This document shows, piece by piece, positions 1-7,736 of a stretch of 64,000 nucleotides of DNA (its first letter is position 1; each line of letters starts with the position of its first letter). The notes under the pieces are model-generated. The model was given only the letters and a program-made list of their open reading frames with translations, searched no databases and was not told where the DNA came from. The stretch covers positions 1,302,001 to 1,366,000 of the forward strand of contig OZ251484.1 of assembly GCA_965242665.1 (NCBI GenBank), written 5' to 3'. This DNA is from VXLM01 sp965242665 (lineage in GTDB: Bacteria > Chloroflexota > Dehalococcoidia > Lucifugimonadales > VXLM01). A program made the translations under genes and the position numbers.

Positions 1-1593
1 TGCCGGCAGATCGAGCGCTTGGTAGGGACCGTCCGTTCCGATGGTGAGTGCGAGTTCCAGGCTTTCTGCGATGGGTCGGATCATGGGGCTGCGCGTGAGG
101 ACGTCTGCGCTGACGTGCTCTGGGTAGGAGACGGAGTTCGAGTAGCTTCGTCGGACGGTGTAGCTGGGAAAGGAGACGGTGCTGTATGCGTAGGTGTAGT
201 TCCATGTGCCGTCTGGGTTGGGGTAGGAGACGGGGATGCTGACGGATCGGGTGCGTTCTGGGCAGGTGAAGCTCACCCTCGTATAGCGCCTCTGGGTTCG
301 GTATGGGTGGTAGGAGAGGGATACGAGTGGAGGCATGTCGAATTCGGCGGTTGCTTCGATGTCTGCGCGGATGTCAACGCTGCGGACGGTTCGTTCGTCT
401 TGGATGGGTATGGAGAATGGGGTGTCTGCGTTGGCTGCGAACGGCGCGGTCGTTCGTGCGGGGGTTCCTCCGTTGGATACCTCGACTGCGATGGTTCCTG
501 CGATGGATGTCAGCTTGGCGTCCAAGAGTGCGGTGACCGTTTGGGCGTGGTGCCCTGCGGCGGTCTGGATCTGCGCTGCTTCCTTGGCGTTCGCTGCGCA
601 GCGCGAGGAGATGACGCCTTGGATCTTGCCTGGTGTCCATTGGATGGACTGTACGGCGATAGAGCAGAGTCGTCCTCGTGCGGATGGCAGTGGATGGGGG
701 AGTCGGTCGTCGTCGAGCGCGAGGGTTCCCGCCTGCGCCCTGGAGTCTTGCCAGGAGAACTCCAGGGATGGTCGTGGTCCGTCCAGGGGCAGGTCGTACT
801 CGACGCGTTCTCCTCGTTGGAGGGCTGCGCTGGCGGAGAAGAGGCTGCGGCTTCCGCGGGGGCCTCCGGAGGCGTGGACGTGGAGGTCGATGTCGGTTGC
901 CGCTCGGAGTCCGACCGTTGTGCGTCCGTTGGATGCGGCGATGCCGTCGATGAAGAGACGTCGTCCGGGTATGGGTTCTGGGGGTTGGAACTCGATGCCG
1001 TCGAGCCATTCCCAATTCTCATTGGGAGGCGGTTCGTCTGCGGCTGTTCTCTGGGGGTTTGCGGTCATGATGGTCATGGCGGCCAGTGTTGCTGTTGCGA
1101 GGACGGCGGCGTGCGTCTTGCGTCGCTTGCCGAATCGTGCGTGTGGCCGGAACGGTCTGCGTTCTCCCTTGGTCTTTCGCTTCCTGTCGGTTCTGGTCTG
1201 ACGTCGTCTTCGGAGGGCGTTCGCGCCTGCCTTCATCCTTCGTGCGAACGCAGTGAGTCGGCTCGGTCGCTTCTCGAGAGGGGCTGGCGGTTCGGAACGC
1301 GCCAGGTCGGATGGATGTCCTTGGTATCTGCGGGGGGTGAGATGGAAGCGCAGCAGGTCTGCGGCCATCATGGGAAGTCGCCGGCCGCCGATCTTGCCGA
1401 GCGCGGCCGCTGCTCCGAGCAGTGCGGTGGTAGCAGCCAGTGCGATGCGGAATCCTTGCGGTCCTGGCGCGTACCGCCAGAGTGCGTATGCGAGTCCGGC
1501 GGCTGCCAGCATGGCTGCGATCTGGGGGAAGGTGAACCACAGCAGTACCTTGTCCTCGGTCTGCACGTGGGTTGGAACTTCGTGTTCTTTCAT
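1..1593 (-). CDS. PrgI-like conjugation membrane protein with long exported domain (3' partial)
   Basis: The reading frame starts at an ATG at 1593 behind a strong AGGAGG site and is open for 531 codons to the window edge, so the C-terminus is missing. Residues about 17-40 and 47-66 are two closely spaced membrane segments followed by a short 'LTPRRY' stretch. That is the layout of PrgI-family proteins of Gram-positive-type conjugation systems. A basic linker (about 105-160) leads to a third hydrophobic segment (about 161-178), then a Pro/Thr-rich beta-type region that should lie outside the membrane. It is downstream of the pilin-like, TrbL-like and secreted genes on the same strand, so it is probably one subunit of a type IV secretion channel. 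PrgI proteins are usually only about 100-150 aa, so the long exported extension is unusual. The PrgI assignment is moderate; the conjugation context is stronger. Confidence 0.65.
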   Translation of the reverse strand, partial: MKEHEVPTHVQTEDKVLLWFTFPQIAAMLAAAGLAYALWRYAPGPQGFRIALAATTALLGAAAALGKIGGRRLPMMAADLLRFHLTPRRYQGHPSDLARSEPPAPLEKRPSRLTAFARRMKAGANALRRRRQTRTDRKRKTKGERRPFRPHARFGKRRKTHAAVLATATLAAMTIMTANPQRTAADEPPPNENWEWLDGIEFQPPEPIPGRRLFIDGIAASNGRTTVGLRAATDIDLHVHASGGPRGSRSLFSASAALQRGERVEYDLPLDGPRPSLEFSWQDSRAQAGTLALDDDRLPHPLPSARGRLCSIAVQSIQWTPGKIQGVISSRCAANAKEAAQIQTAAGHHAQTVTALLDAKLTSIAGTIAVEVSNGGTPARTTAPFAANADTPFSIPIQDERTVRSVDIRADIEATAEFDMPPLVSLSYHPYRTQRRYTRVSFTCPERTRSVSIPVSYPNPDGTWNYTYAYSTVSFPSYTVRRSYSNSVSYPEHVSADVLTRSPMIRPIAESLELALTIGTDGPYQALDLPA

Positions 1594-1632
1594 GGTGCGT
1601 CCTCCTCTTGGATGCTGTGCTTGATCGTGGAT

Positions 1633-1671
1633 CGGTCGATTGGAGGGGAGTGGAACCCCTCCAATCGACCG
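1633..1671 (-). terminator. Strong hairpin between pilin-like and PrgI-like genes
   Basis: A perfect 16-bp inverted repeat (1633-1648 pairing with 1656-1671) with a 7-base loop fills the gap between two transfer genes. It lacks a clear U tract, so it may be an RNA processing or stabilising element that tunes expression after the pilin-like gene rather than a full terminator. Confidence 0.6.
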
Positions 1672-1688
1672 CGGGGATTCGGGGTCGG

Positions 1689-1967
1689 CTAGTTGGTCTC
1701 TGGCGTGGGGTCTGGGAGCGTGGGTTCGATTACAGGGCTGACCACTGCGTTCATGACCAGTTCCACGAGTCCGAATGCGACGAGCGCGAGCACGATGCCT
1801 CCGAGGGCTGTCATCATGGCGGACTTGCCGCGCTCCATCTGATGCGGAGCTCCGGACGCGGTGAGGTAGAGGTAGGCTCCGTAGATGAAGAAGCCTGTTC
1901 CGACTACTCCGACCAGTCCGATGAGGATGCCGACTAGGTTGGATATGGTCTGTATGAGGTCTTGCAT
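1689..1967 (-). CDS. VirB2/TrbC-like small pilin or channel protein
   Basis: 92 aa starting at the ATG at 1967 behind AAAGGAG; longer upstream extensions of this frame are Arg/Gln-rich noise. There are two hydrophobic helices (about residues 8-36 and 50-76) separated by a short basic loop (HQMERGKS) and a Pro-rich tail. This is the size and topology of TrbC/VirB2-family proteins, which form the conjugative pilus. It lies between the TrbL-like and PrgI-like genes, the usual order in such operons. No long signal peptide is visible, so it could also be a holin-like or other small channel protein, but context favours a T4SS component. Confidence 0.7.
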   Translation of the reverse strand: MQDLIQTISNLVGILIGLVGVVGTGFFIYGAYLYLTASGAPHQMERGKSAMMTALGGIVLALVAFGLVELVMNAVVSPVIEPTLPDPTPETN

Positions 1968-2085
1968 GTCGTCGTTCTCCTTTCGAGGTGATTGCGAAGC
2001 GAGGGTTCGCTTCTGGGTCTTCCGATTCTCCTGCCTACTGGCGCATGTGCTTGCCTCCTCTCTTTGCGGTCTGCGTTGCTTGCGT

Positions 2086-3066
2086 CTACTCGCTGGCGCT
2101 TCGCGTGTCGCCGCTCGGCTGGCTTGGCTCCGATGACACATCGGCTGCGGAGCGAGCTGCGGATGCGGCTGCGCCGACCGCGCCTGACGCCATGCCGGCT
2201 GCGCCTCCGGCGGCTGCTCCCGCGGGGCCTCCGACGGCTGTTCCCGCCAGCATGGTCAGCGACTTGGCGGATCGTCCGAGTCCGCCTGCCACGCTCATGC
2301 CGAAGTAGATGGTCTGCACCCATGCGTCGAAGGTTCCTGCGCCGCCGAGCATGGAGGGGACGCGTGTGGCCAGGTAGACGAAGGCGGCGGACATGAGGAG
2401 TTTCCACACGATGTCTTGTGCGGGTTCGTATCCTGCTGCGATGCCTGCGAACTCGTCGAGGAATCCAAATCCCAGTGCGAGTGCGATCAACTGCACGGAC
2501 TGCTGGAAGACCGTCGTCATGAAGAGCCGCAGCCAGTGTCTTCCCCATCCCGCGGCGTGCGGGAGGATCCAGAGTCCCATGGCCACTGGAGCGAGTGCGA
2601 GCAGGACGTCGATGAGTGCCAGGCGGATGATCATCTGCGCGATGACGATCAGGACGAAGAGTCCGTAGACGAGGTAGAGGGCGGCCATGAGGATGCCGAT
2701 GCCCACGCTTCCTGCGTCGACGGCGCGCAGCAGGACGATGAGCGGCGCTCGCAGCAGGTCGCCTGGGGTCACGTTCAGTGCGGCGGCCGCGTAGCCGGAC
2801 ACGGCGTCGGACAGGTCGATGATCATGGCGCACCACCACAGGGATGATGACGCGGCCGCGAGGCCGAGGCAGAGTCGTGGAACGACCTCCCTCCATCCGG
2901 CGGACGGTCGTCCGAGGTGTTCTTGCACGATGAGGGTGAGCCCCATCCATCCGACCGCGAGTCCGATCACGCCGGTGGACACCATCCATGCGGCCGTCCA
3001 CGCCTGCCGCACCAGTTCGTGCTCGTAGGTCAGGCTTGCGGGCGTTCCGGTCAGTATGTCGCTCAT
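2086..3066 (-). CDS. TrbL/VirB6-like polytopic T4SS membrane protein
   Basis: 326 aa, ATG at 3066 with GGAGG 10 bases upstream. Roughly six to seven membrane segments lie between residues 27 and 260 (for example around 27-50, 66-88, 120-150, 155-180, 190-215, 228-245). A Gly/Ala-rich segment and an Asp/Ser/Pro-rich tail follow. This matches VirB6/TrbL inner-membrane channel proteins of type IV secretion systems in size, topology and low-complexity C-terminus. It starts four bases after the end of the upstream secreted gene and is followed by the pilin-like gene, so the three are almost certainly one transcript. Which TrbL subgroup it belongs to cannot be told from the sequence. Confidence 0.7.
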   Translation of the reverse strand: MSDILTGTPASLTYEHELVRQAWTAAWMVSTGVIGLAVGWMGLTLIVQEHLGRPSAGWREVVPRLCLGLAAASSSLWWCAMIIDLSDAVSGYAAAALNVTPGDLLRAPLIVLLRAVDAGSVGIGILMAALYLVYGLFVLIVIAQMIIRLALIDVLLALAPVAMGLWILPHAAGWGRHWLRLFMTTVFQQSVQLIALALGFGFLDEFAGIAAGYEPAQDIVWKLLMSAAFVYLATRVPSMLGGAGTFDAWVQTIYFGMSVAGGLGRSAKSLTMLAGTAVGGPAGAAAGGAAGMASGAVGAAASAARSAADVSSEPSQPSGDTRSASE

Positions 3067-3069
3067 GGT

Positions 3070-3666
3070 CTATCTGCCTCCACACTTCGAGGGGTCCGTC
3101 CCGCTGGCCTCTTCCACGGCTCCGCAGAGGGTTCCGTGTACGCCCTCGACGATCCACCGCGCGAAGGCCTTGGCCCATCTCGCGGGGTCGAACGCTCCGA
3201 TGACGCGGTCCCACAGGCCGGTGGGTTGATGCACGGGGATGACGACGTGGAACTGCGTTGGGTCTCCCGGGCTGGTCTCCGCCGCCATGAGGAAGAGGAC
3301 GTAGACGTTCTCTGGCTCGAGGGCGGGATGATCGCTGCGGCTGGGGTACTCGAAGGAGTACTCCCATCCGTCGGAGAGGCGCTTCTCTCCGCCTCTCACT
3401 TGGGAGACGCCGGTGATCCAGTCTCCGGAGTCTGCGTCTCTGACGGCGTATGCGAGGAAGGTCAGTTTGCGCTCGAACACTGGTCTTGCGACGAACGATC
3501 CGTCCTCCTTGCGCTCGACGACGTCGCGGTCTCGATTGACCAGGGTGACTTCGCCGCCTTGGGCGAACGCCGCTTGTCCGGCTGCGAAGAGCGCGGCGAT
3601 GATCAGGACTGCAGCCGCGGCCTTCCTCGTTCCTCCAACCGCACAGATGGCGGGTTTCATCTTCAT
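3070..3666 (-). CDS. Secreted protein of the transfer operon, unknown function
   Basis: 198 aa, ATG at 3666 with GAGGAGG upstream; first gene of the minus-strand transfer operon. It has a clear signal peptide (basic start, then a hydrophobic stretch around 17-30 ending AAFAQ). The mature part has beta-strand character, a 'FARWIVEGVHGTLCGAVEE' segment and two C-terminal cysteines (about 182 and 195) that could form a disulfide. I do not recognise a family. Its position directly before the TrbL-like gene suggests an exported accessory subunit of the mating channel. Confidence 0.65.
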   Translation of the reverse strand: MKMKPAICAVGGTRKAAAAVLIIAALFAAGQAAFAQGGEVTLVNRDRDVVERKEDGSFVARPVFERKLTFLAYAVRDADSGDWITGVSQVRGGEKRLSDGWEYSFEYPSRSDHPALEPENVYVLFLMAAETSPGDPTQFHVVIPVHQPTGLWDRVIGAFDPARWAKAFARWIVEGVHGTLCGAVEEASGTDPSKCGGR

Positions 3667-4103
3667 GGATTGCCTCCTCGGTATTGGTTGCTTGCGATGC
3701 GGCCATGTGTTCTAGTGTGCAGGGACGAGACGGCGGCGGGGAAGGGTTTGGGAGGGGGGTCTCAGTGGGGATCCCCCGTTTGGGGCCTCTGCGTTTGCGC
3801 TTGGCGGCGGATGTTCTAGATGTGTATGGAGAATTGGACGGATCTTCTCTGGGGAGCGCAGGTTGGGAGCGTGGTATCGAAGGCGGGAACGTGTGCTTTG
3901 GGGGTTCGAATCGCGAGGGTCGGGGTATAATCCCTGGTTCCAAGTTGGATGGCCTGCGCTGGCTACGAAAGTTGCCAAGTGGACAGCGCTAGAGAGTCGA
4001 ATTGGGTAGCCGTGTTCGGCTACGGAATTAGCCAAGGTGGAAGTCGTCCGTGGCATGGGCGAGTCTGTCTTGGGAGATGCACCGAAGCGAGAGGAGGTCG
4101 AGA
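3667..4103. promoter_or_regulatory. Divergent control region between transfer operon and HTH regulator
   Basis: A 437-base non-coding gap between divergently transcribed genes. On the plus strand a TATAAT box sits at 3926-3931, about 170 bases before the regulator start, with only a weak -35 (GGTTCG region). Two related copies of an imperfect palindrome, GGCTACG-AA-xx-GCCAAG, occur at 3961-3983 and 4018-4041; the second has GGCTA/TAGCC arms. They are good candidates for operators bound by the regulator at 4104. No gene was seen here. Confidence 0.5.
3961..4041. repeat. Two palindromic direct repeats (putative operators)
   Basis: Copies at 3961-3983 and 4018-4041 share 16 of the first 19 bases (GGCTACG...GCCAAG) followed by TGGA. 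They are spaced 57 bases apart (start to start) just ahead of the HTH gene. Between them lies a further inverted repeat, GTAGCC/GGCTAC, overlapping the second copy. Confidence 0.55.
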
Positions 4104-4937
4104 GTGAGCGAGGACGCGCATTTGGGCGATGGAACGCCGGGCTTGGAGAGTCTGCGGCGTCTGCATCTGATGGTCGTGCTGCGCGACCTGGTGGAGGAGC
4201 GCGGCCGCATGAGGGCGGCCGAGGATCTGGGGATCAGCTACCAGACGTTGGCGAGATGTCTCAAGTCGGGCAGGATGACGCAGACGATGGAGCATGCGTT
4301 GGAGCGGGTGCTCCTGTCGCGGCGGCGCGAGTCCGATGAGAGGTCGGACGAGCGGTTGACTGCGTTGGAGGGTCGGATGGATGCGGTGGAAGAGCGGGCG
4401 TCTGACGCGGTGACGAGCGGTGACTTGCGGGAGGCCGTCGAGGGTGTCGTGGAGCGCCGGATGGAAGACCTGCGGGGCGAGTTGCGGAAGGACGTCATCG
4501 AGGGGGTGCAGGACGGTTCTGGGGCTGCGGCAGAGGCCGGAGGCCGCTCGGATGCGGGGGATGCTCCGCGGAGTTCGCGCCGCAGCGCTCGTGCCGGGGT
4601 CTTCTCGGAGGAGCCCGTTCCTGGGGAAGATGCCGCGTTTGGGGAGCTCATGCCGTTGATCGAGGAGTGGAGGGATCTGGCTGGGCGTCGGAGAACGGGG
4701 GCTGGGAGTAGGCTGCAGCGGTCGATGGTGGAGGAGCGCTTGTTGGAGTTGGAGGTGGAGATGATCGAGCGGCGCGGGCTGACGCCGCCGCCGGAGACGG
4801 AGCCGTTGCGCGGGGACGCTCGGCCGCGGCAGTCGAGGTGGAGGAAGGAAGCGTTGGCGCGGGTTCGGAGGGAACGCGCCAGGTTGGAACTGCTGTGCAG
4901 GCTGCGCAGGGTTCTGACCCTCGGGCTGTGGAGGTAG
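4104..4937 (+). CDS. HTH DNA-binding regulator with coiled coil
   Basis: 277 aa from a GTG at 4104 preceded by GAGGAGG. The same frame is open 18 codons further upstream, but no ribosome site supports that start. Residues about 30-60 form a helix-turn-helix ('MRAAEDLGISYQTLARCLKSG'-like helices, residues about 35-56). A long acidic/basic coiled-coil region (about 70-135) follows, then a low-complexity linker and an Arg-rich C-terminal helix bundle. It is divergent from the transfer operon, and the palindromic repeats directly upstream suggest it controls itself and/or transfer. The exact regulator family is not recognised. Confidence 0.65.
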   Translation: MSEDAHLGDGTPGLESLRRLHLMVVLRDLVEERGRMRAAEDLGISYQTLARCLKSGRMTQTMEHALERVLLSRRRESDERSDERLTALEGRMDAVEERASDAVTSGDLREAVEGVVERRMEDLRGELRKDVIEGVQDGSGAAAEAGGRSDAGDAPRSSRRSARAGVFSEEPVPGEDAAFGELMPLIEEWRDLAGRRRTGAGSRLQRSMVEERLLELEVEMIERRGLTPPPETEPLRGDARPRQSRWRKEALARVRRERARLELLCRLRRVLTLGLWR

Positions 4938-5548
4938 TCCCTCTGAAAGCTCCTGTCGAATCGCAGTAACGAGTTTGGGCGACCCTGTCTAGAATCGCTT
5001 CCAATCGCACTTGCGTTCGGATACGATGGGTTCATCGTTTGGCTTTCCAGTGTTTCGTTGCCAGAGAAACCTGGAGGTTCTGTCCCTACGCCTGGGATCG
5101 ACCGAGACGGATCGAGCGCGGCTCTCCCGACGGTCTCCCAAGAGGGGCTTTCTCGAGGATGGTCGGAGCGCCCGCCGCTTCGTCCGGTCCTTCGCGCCCG
5201 GCGTCGTAGATCGCCGAAGCGGTCTTCTGCGCGGGGTCTTCGCTTGCGGCGGAGCGCATAGCGCTTCGTCCGCTTCCTCATGCGCGGCGCTGGTGCTGAC
5301 AGAAGCAGAGCGCGCCGCCTTCCCCTTCGCAGCTCCCAGTACTCGAGTCCTGATCCCTGGTTGAACTGCGTTTCCCCGTGCGTCGTCCCGCGAGCCTTTC
5401 GTCGTGGCCGACGCCTTCACGCGCGCTGCGTTCCGACGGCATCCGACGGGCATGGCCGCGCTCGAGTCGATTCGATGCGGATACACGAAGGAGACCCTCG
5501 CGAGTCGGATGCCTCCGCGTGGGCATGGAGAGCGAAAGGAGTTAGGAG
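4938..5548. other. Gap without a supported gene
   Basis: 611 bases between the regulator and the small membrane protein. Open frames exist on both strands (for example plus 5011-5364 and 5404-5643), but all are Arg/Ser-rich, lack good ribosome sites and look like GC-rich shadow frames. I see no convincing gene, repeat or terminator. Confidence 0.4.
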
Positions 5549-5827
5549 ATGCAGGTTCGAGGTCGAGTGTTGGAGGTTGTGGAGAGGGCGGTTGGCGCTT
5601 GGGAGTCGATTGGTGGCAACGGTCGCGTAGTCGGAATCCGTAGGGCGGTCGTGCGTCGAAGGAAGGCAATCGCCGTGGCTGTGCTCGCGCTGATTGCGGC
5701 GGGTCCGCTGCTGCGGGGAGCCGGGCTCGAGGGCTTGGCGGCGAACGTCGCGGGCATCGGCATCGCGGCGCTGGTCGTGCGGCGGATATCGAAGGACGGA
5801 AGGAGGCAACGTGGACGCGGTCGATAG
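5549..5827 (+). CDS. Small membrane protein
   Basis: 92 aa, ATG at 5549 with AAAGGAG upstream. An amphipathic N-terminal half is followed by a basic stretch (RRAVVRRRK) and one or two hydrophobic segments (about 40-58 and 64-76), then a basic tail. No recognisable family. It overlaps the next small gene by 17 bases, so the two are probably co-translated and may act together in the membrane. Confidence 0.55.
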   Translation: MQVRGRVLEVVERAVGAWESIGGNGRVVGIRRAVVRRRKAIAVAVLALIAAGPLLRGAGLEGLAANVAGIGIAALVVRRISKDGRRQRGRGR

Positions 5828-5963
5828 GGTCGGATGGTCGATTGGAGCCGCCGTGCGAAGCGCAAGGGCGGCATGGATGCCAGTTCGCTGGCTTTGCAGG
5901 CACAGATCGGAACTCGCTGGGGTGGCGGTGCTGGTCCTAGCGCTGGCTCCGCTGCTGCTGTGA
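5811..5963 (+). CDS. Tiny single-pass membrane protein (GTG start)
   Basis: 50 aa starting with GTG at 5811, directly behind a very strong AGGAGG. The N-terminal half is basic/amphipathic; residues about 36-50 (LAGVAVLVLALAPLLL) are a hydrophobic segment that ends at the stop. It overlaps the preceding gene by 17 bases in another frame. Function unknown; it is a candidate partner of the 92-aa protein. Confidence 0.5.
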   Translation: MDAVDRVGWSIGAAVRSARAAWMPVRWLCRHRSELAGVAVLVLALAPLLL

Positions 5964-6026
5964 CGAAGACGCAGACGAGGAAGGACGAAAGGAGAACTGA
6001 CATGACGACGATGACGATGGACGGGA

Positions 6027-6158
6027 TTGGAACGGGACGGAGGCCCCAGCCTCGAGGAGTTGGTAGACCGCGTGATAGACGCGCTGTTGGGATTGGAACG
6101 GGACGGAGGCCCCAGCCTCGAGGAGTTGGTAGACCGCGTGATAGACGCGCTGTTGGGA
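6027..6158 (+). repeat. Exact 66-bp tandem duplication
   Basis: Bases 6027-6092 and 6093-6158 are an in-frame direct duplication encoding 22 residues each. This looks recent because the copies are indistinguishable by eye. Confidence 0.8.
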
Positions 6159-6515
6159 GTGGGGCCGGCGGCGCAGTCTCGGAGCGTGGCGAGGGTAGTC
6201 CACGACGCGCGGAGGATGCGGCAGTCGGGGGACTTGGACGGCGCGCTGGCGGCGTTCGAGGGGCTGGACCTTGGCAGCTCGTCCGAGGGCGAGGTTCGGT
6301 GGGCGTACTCCGAGTGGCTGGGAGTCGCGCGGAGGCGGTTTGGCGACGGGATCGTCCTGCTCTACCGCCAGTGCGCCGGACGGGCGGCCGTGCTGGTTCC
6401 TCGCGCAGACGGCGAGCTGGAGGTGGTTGCGGTGCTGGGTCTGCGTTGGCGGCCGGGCAAGGTGGTGTCCGCGCGCAGCCTGCGGGGTCTGAAGCCCTTG
6501 AAGGGAGGCAGATGA
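6027..6515 (+). CDS. Unknown protein with duplicated 22-aa N-terminus; start codon in doubt
   Basis: About 162 aa. The protein frame opens with two tandem copies of a 22-residue unit (LERDGG...DRVIDALLG) from an exact 66-bp duplication (6027-6092, 6093-6158). It continues as a plausible globular protein to a stop just before the primase. The ATGs placed after the good ribosome site (AAAGGAG; ATGs at 6002, 6011 and 6017) are all in a different frame. The only start in this frame is a poorly placed TTG at 6027, because a stop closes the frame at 6012-6014. Either the gene uses TTG or a one-base change near 6017-6026 has disconnected the start. Function unknown. Confidence 0.45.
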   Translation: MERDGGPSLEELVDRVIDALLGLERDGGPSLEELVDRVIDALLGVGPAAQSRSVARVVHDARRMRQSGDLDGALAAFEGLDLGSSSEGEVRWAYSEWLGVARRRFGDGIVLLYRQCAGRAAVLVPRADGELEVVAVLGLRWRPGKVVSARSLRGLKPLKGGR

Positions 6516-7578
6516 TGGCGTCGGGAGAATTGCAGGCCCAGCTCGACGCCCTCAAGCGCCGGCATCCGCTTGGGGAACTGGTGGAGGCGTTGGGGGTGCG
6601 ATTGCACGGACAGGGCAGGGTGCGGCAGGGGGCTGTCCGTTCCACGACGATGAGGATCCTAGCTTCACGGTGTACGCGGACAGCCAGCGGTTCCACTGCT
6701 TTGGATGCGGGGTTGGCGGGGATGTCTTGGAGTTCGTGGAGAGGACGCAGGGGTTGAGCTTTCCCGCTGCGCTTCGGTGGCTGGACGACGGTTCGGATCG
6801 TACTCGCGGGGTTGCCGTGCGGTCTGCGTCGGCGGTCTCGCAGACGAAGCGCGCCCACGCTCGCCCGGCTCCTCGAGACCGCGCGCTGCTGACGGCCGCT
6901 GCGCGGTTCTAAGCCGGGAGTCTGCGGCGCAGCCCCTTGGCGCGGGAGTACCTGGCCTCTCGGGGGATCGACCTCCATTCCGCTCTGCGGCTCGGCCTCG
7001 GCTACGCGTCGGGGCATGGACTACGTTCGTTCCTCGAATCCGCGGGCTTCGACGGAGAGAGTATCAGGGCCTGCGGGCTGTTCGTGCATCGGGAAGCGGA
7101 GCGGTTCGCTGGGATGGTGGTCGTTCCCGACGTCTCCTGCGGAGGGCTCGTCCGCTGGCTTGCCGGACGCGCCGTCGCCCCGTGGGGCGCGCCAAGGTTC
7201 CAAGCGCTGCCTGGTCCCAAGCCCGTGCTTGGGCTTGGACGCCTCGGTCCCGCGCCTCCTTGGGCGGTGCTTACCGAGGGCGTCTTCGACTGGCTGGCGC
7301 TGGCGGGATGGTGGCTTCCCGCGTGCGCCGCTCTGGGCACGCAGGGCATGGAGAAGGTGGCGGCCTCCCTTCGGGGCTGCGGCCGCGTCTTCTTGGCCTT
7401 CGACGCAGACGACGCGGGGCGAGAGGCGGTGGATCGGCTGCAGTTCCTGCTGGGTCGGATGGGTGTGGCCGTCCGCCTTCCCGATGGCGTCGGAGACGCG
7501 GCCGAACTTGCCGCGGCGCCTCGCGGGCGCGCGGTCTTCCTGCGCCTGATGGCGCGGGCGGCTCACGCCTCCAGATAG
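6512..7578 (+). pseudogene. DnaG-type primase, frameshifted and with internal stop
   Basis: Three pieces of one CHC2/TOPRIM primase lie in order. The start (ATG 6512 or 6515 behind AAGGGAGG) runs in frame to about 6628. After a run of five Gs (6628-6632) the zinc-finger part continues one frame over from Cys at 6634: CPFHDDEDPSF, then the FHCFGCG ligands. That frame ends at TAA 6910-6912 and resumes immediately in the same frame with LAREYLASRG and a TOPRIM-like region (EGVFDWLAL, then FDADDAGREA) to 7578. One extra G in the run would restore the first break (giving QGGCPFHDD). The TAA stands where such primases have an aromatic residue. It is thus a decaying primase, or an intact gene with two sequence errors. 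Confidence 0.75.
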
Positions 7579-7736
7579 CGCGCCGATCCCACATCCATTC
7601 CCCCACGCCCACACCTGCAACCTAGGAGGAGATGCGCCCAATTCACGACGGGACATCGTTCCGCAATACGGATTCACGCACGGGATCCGCATCGGTCATT
7701 CACCACGCGAACGAACGCTACGAAGGAGAACATGAT

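Noticed and set aside
19..1692. Long plus-strand open frame of 557 codons at the left edge
   Set aside because: It is the exact complement of the minus-strand PrgI-like gene, has Cys/Gly/Val-rich noise composition and no domain.
1934..3943. 669-codon Arg-rich minus-strand frame across the transfer genes
   Set aside because: It overlaps three good genes in another frame and is more than a quarter arginine, typical of a GC-rich shadow.
4938..5548. Possible genes in the gap after the HTH regulator
   Set aside because: All frames are Arg/Ser-rich, overlap each other on both strands and lack good starts.
6910..6912. Recoded stop (special amino acid) in the primase
   Set aside because: TAA is not used for selenocysteine or pyrrolysine, and a frameshift already damages this gene.
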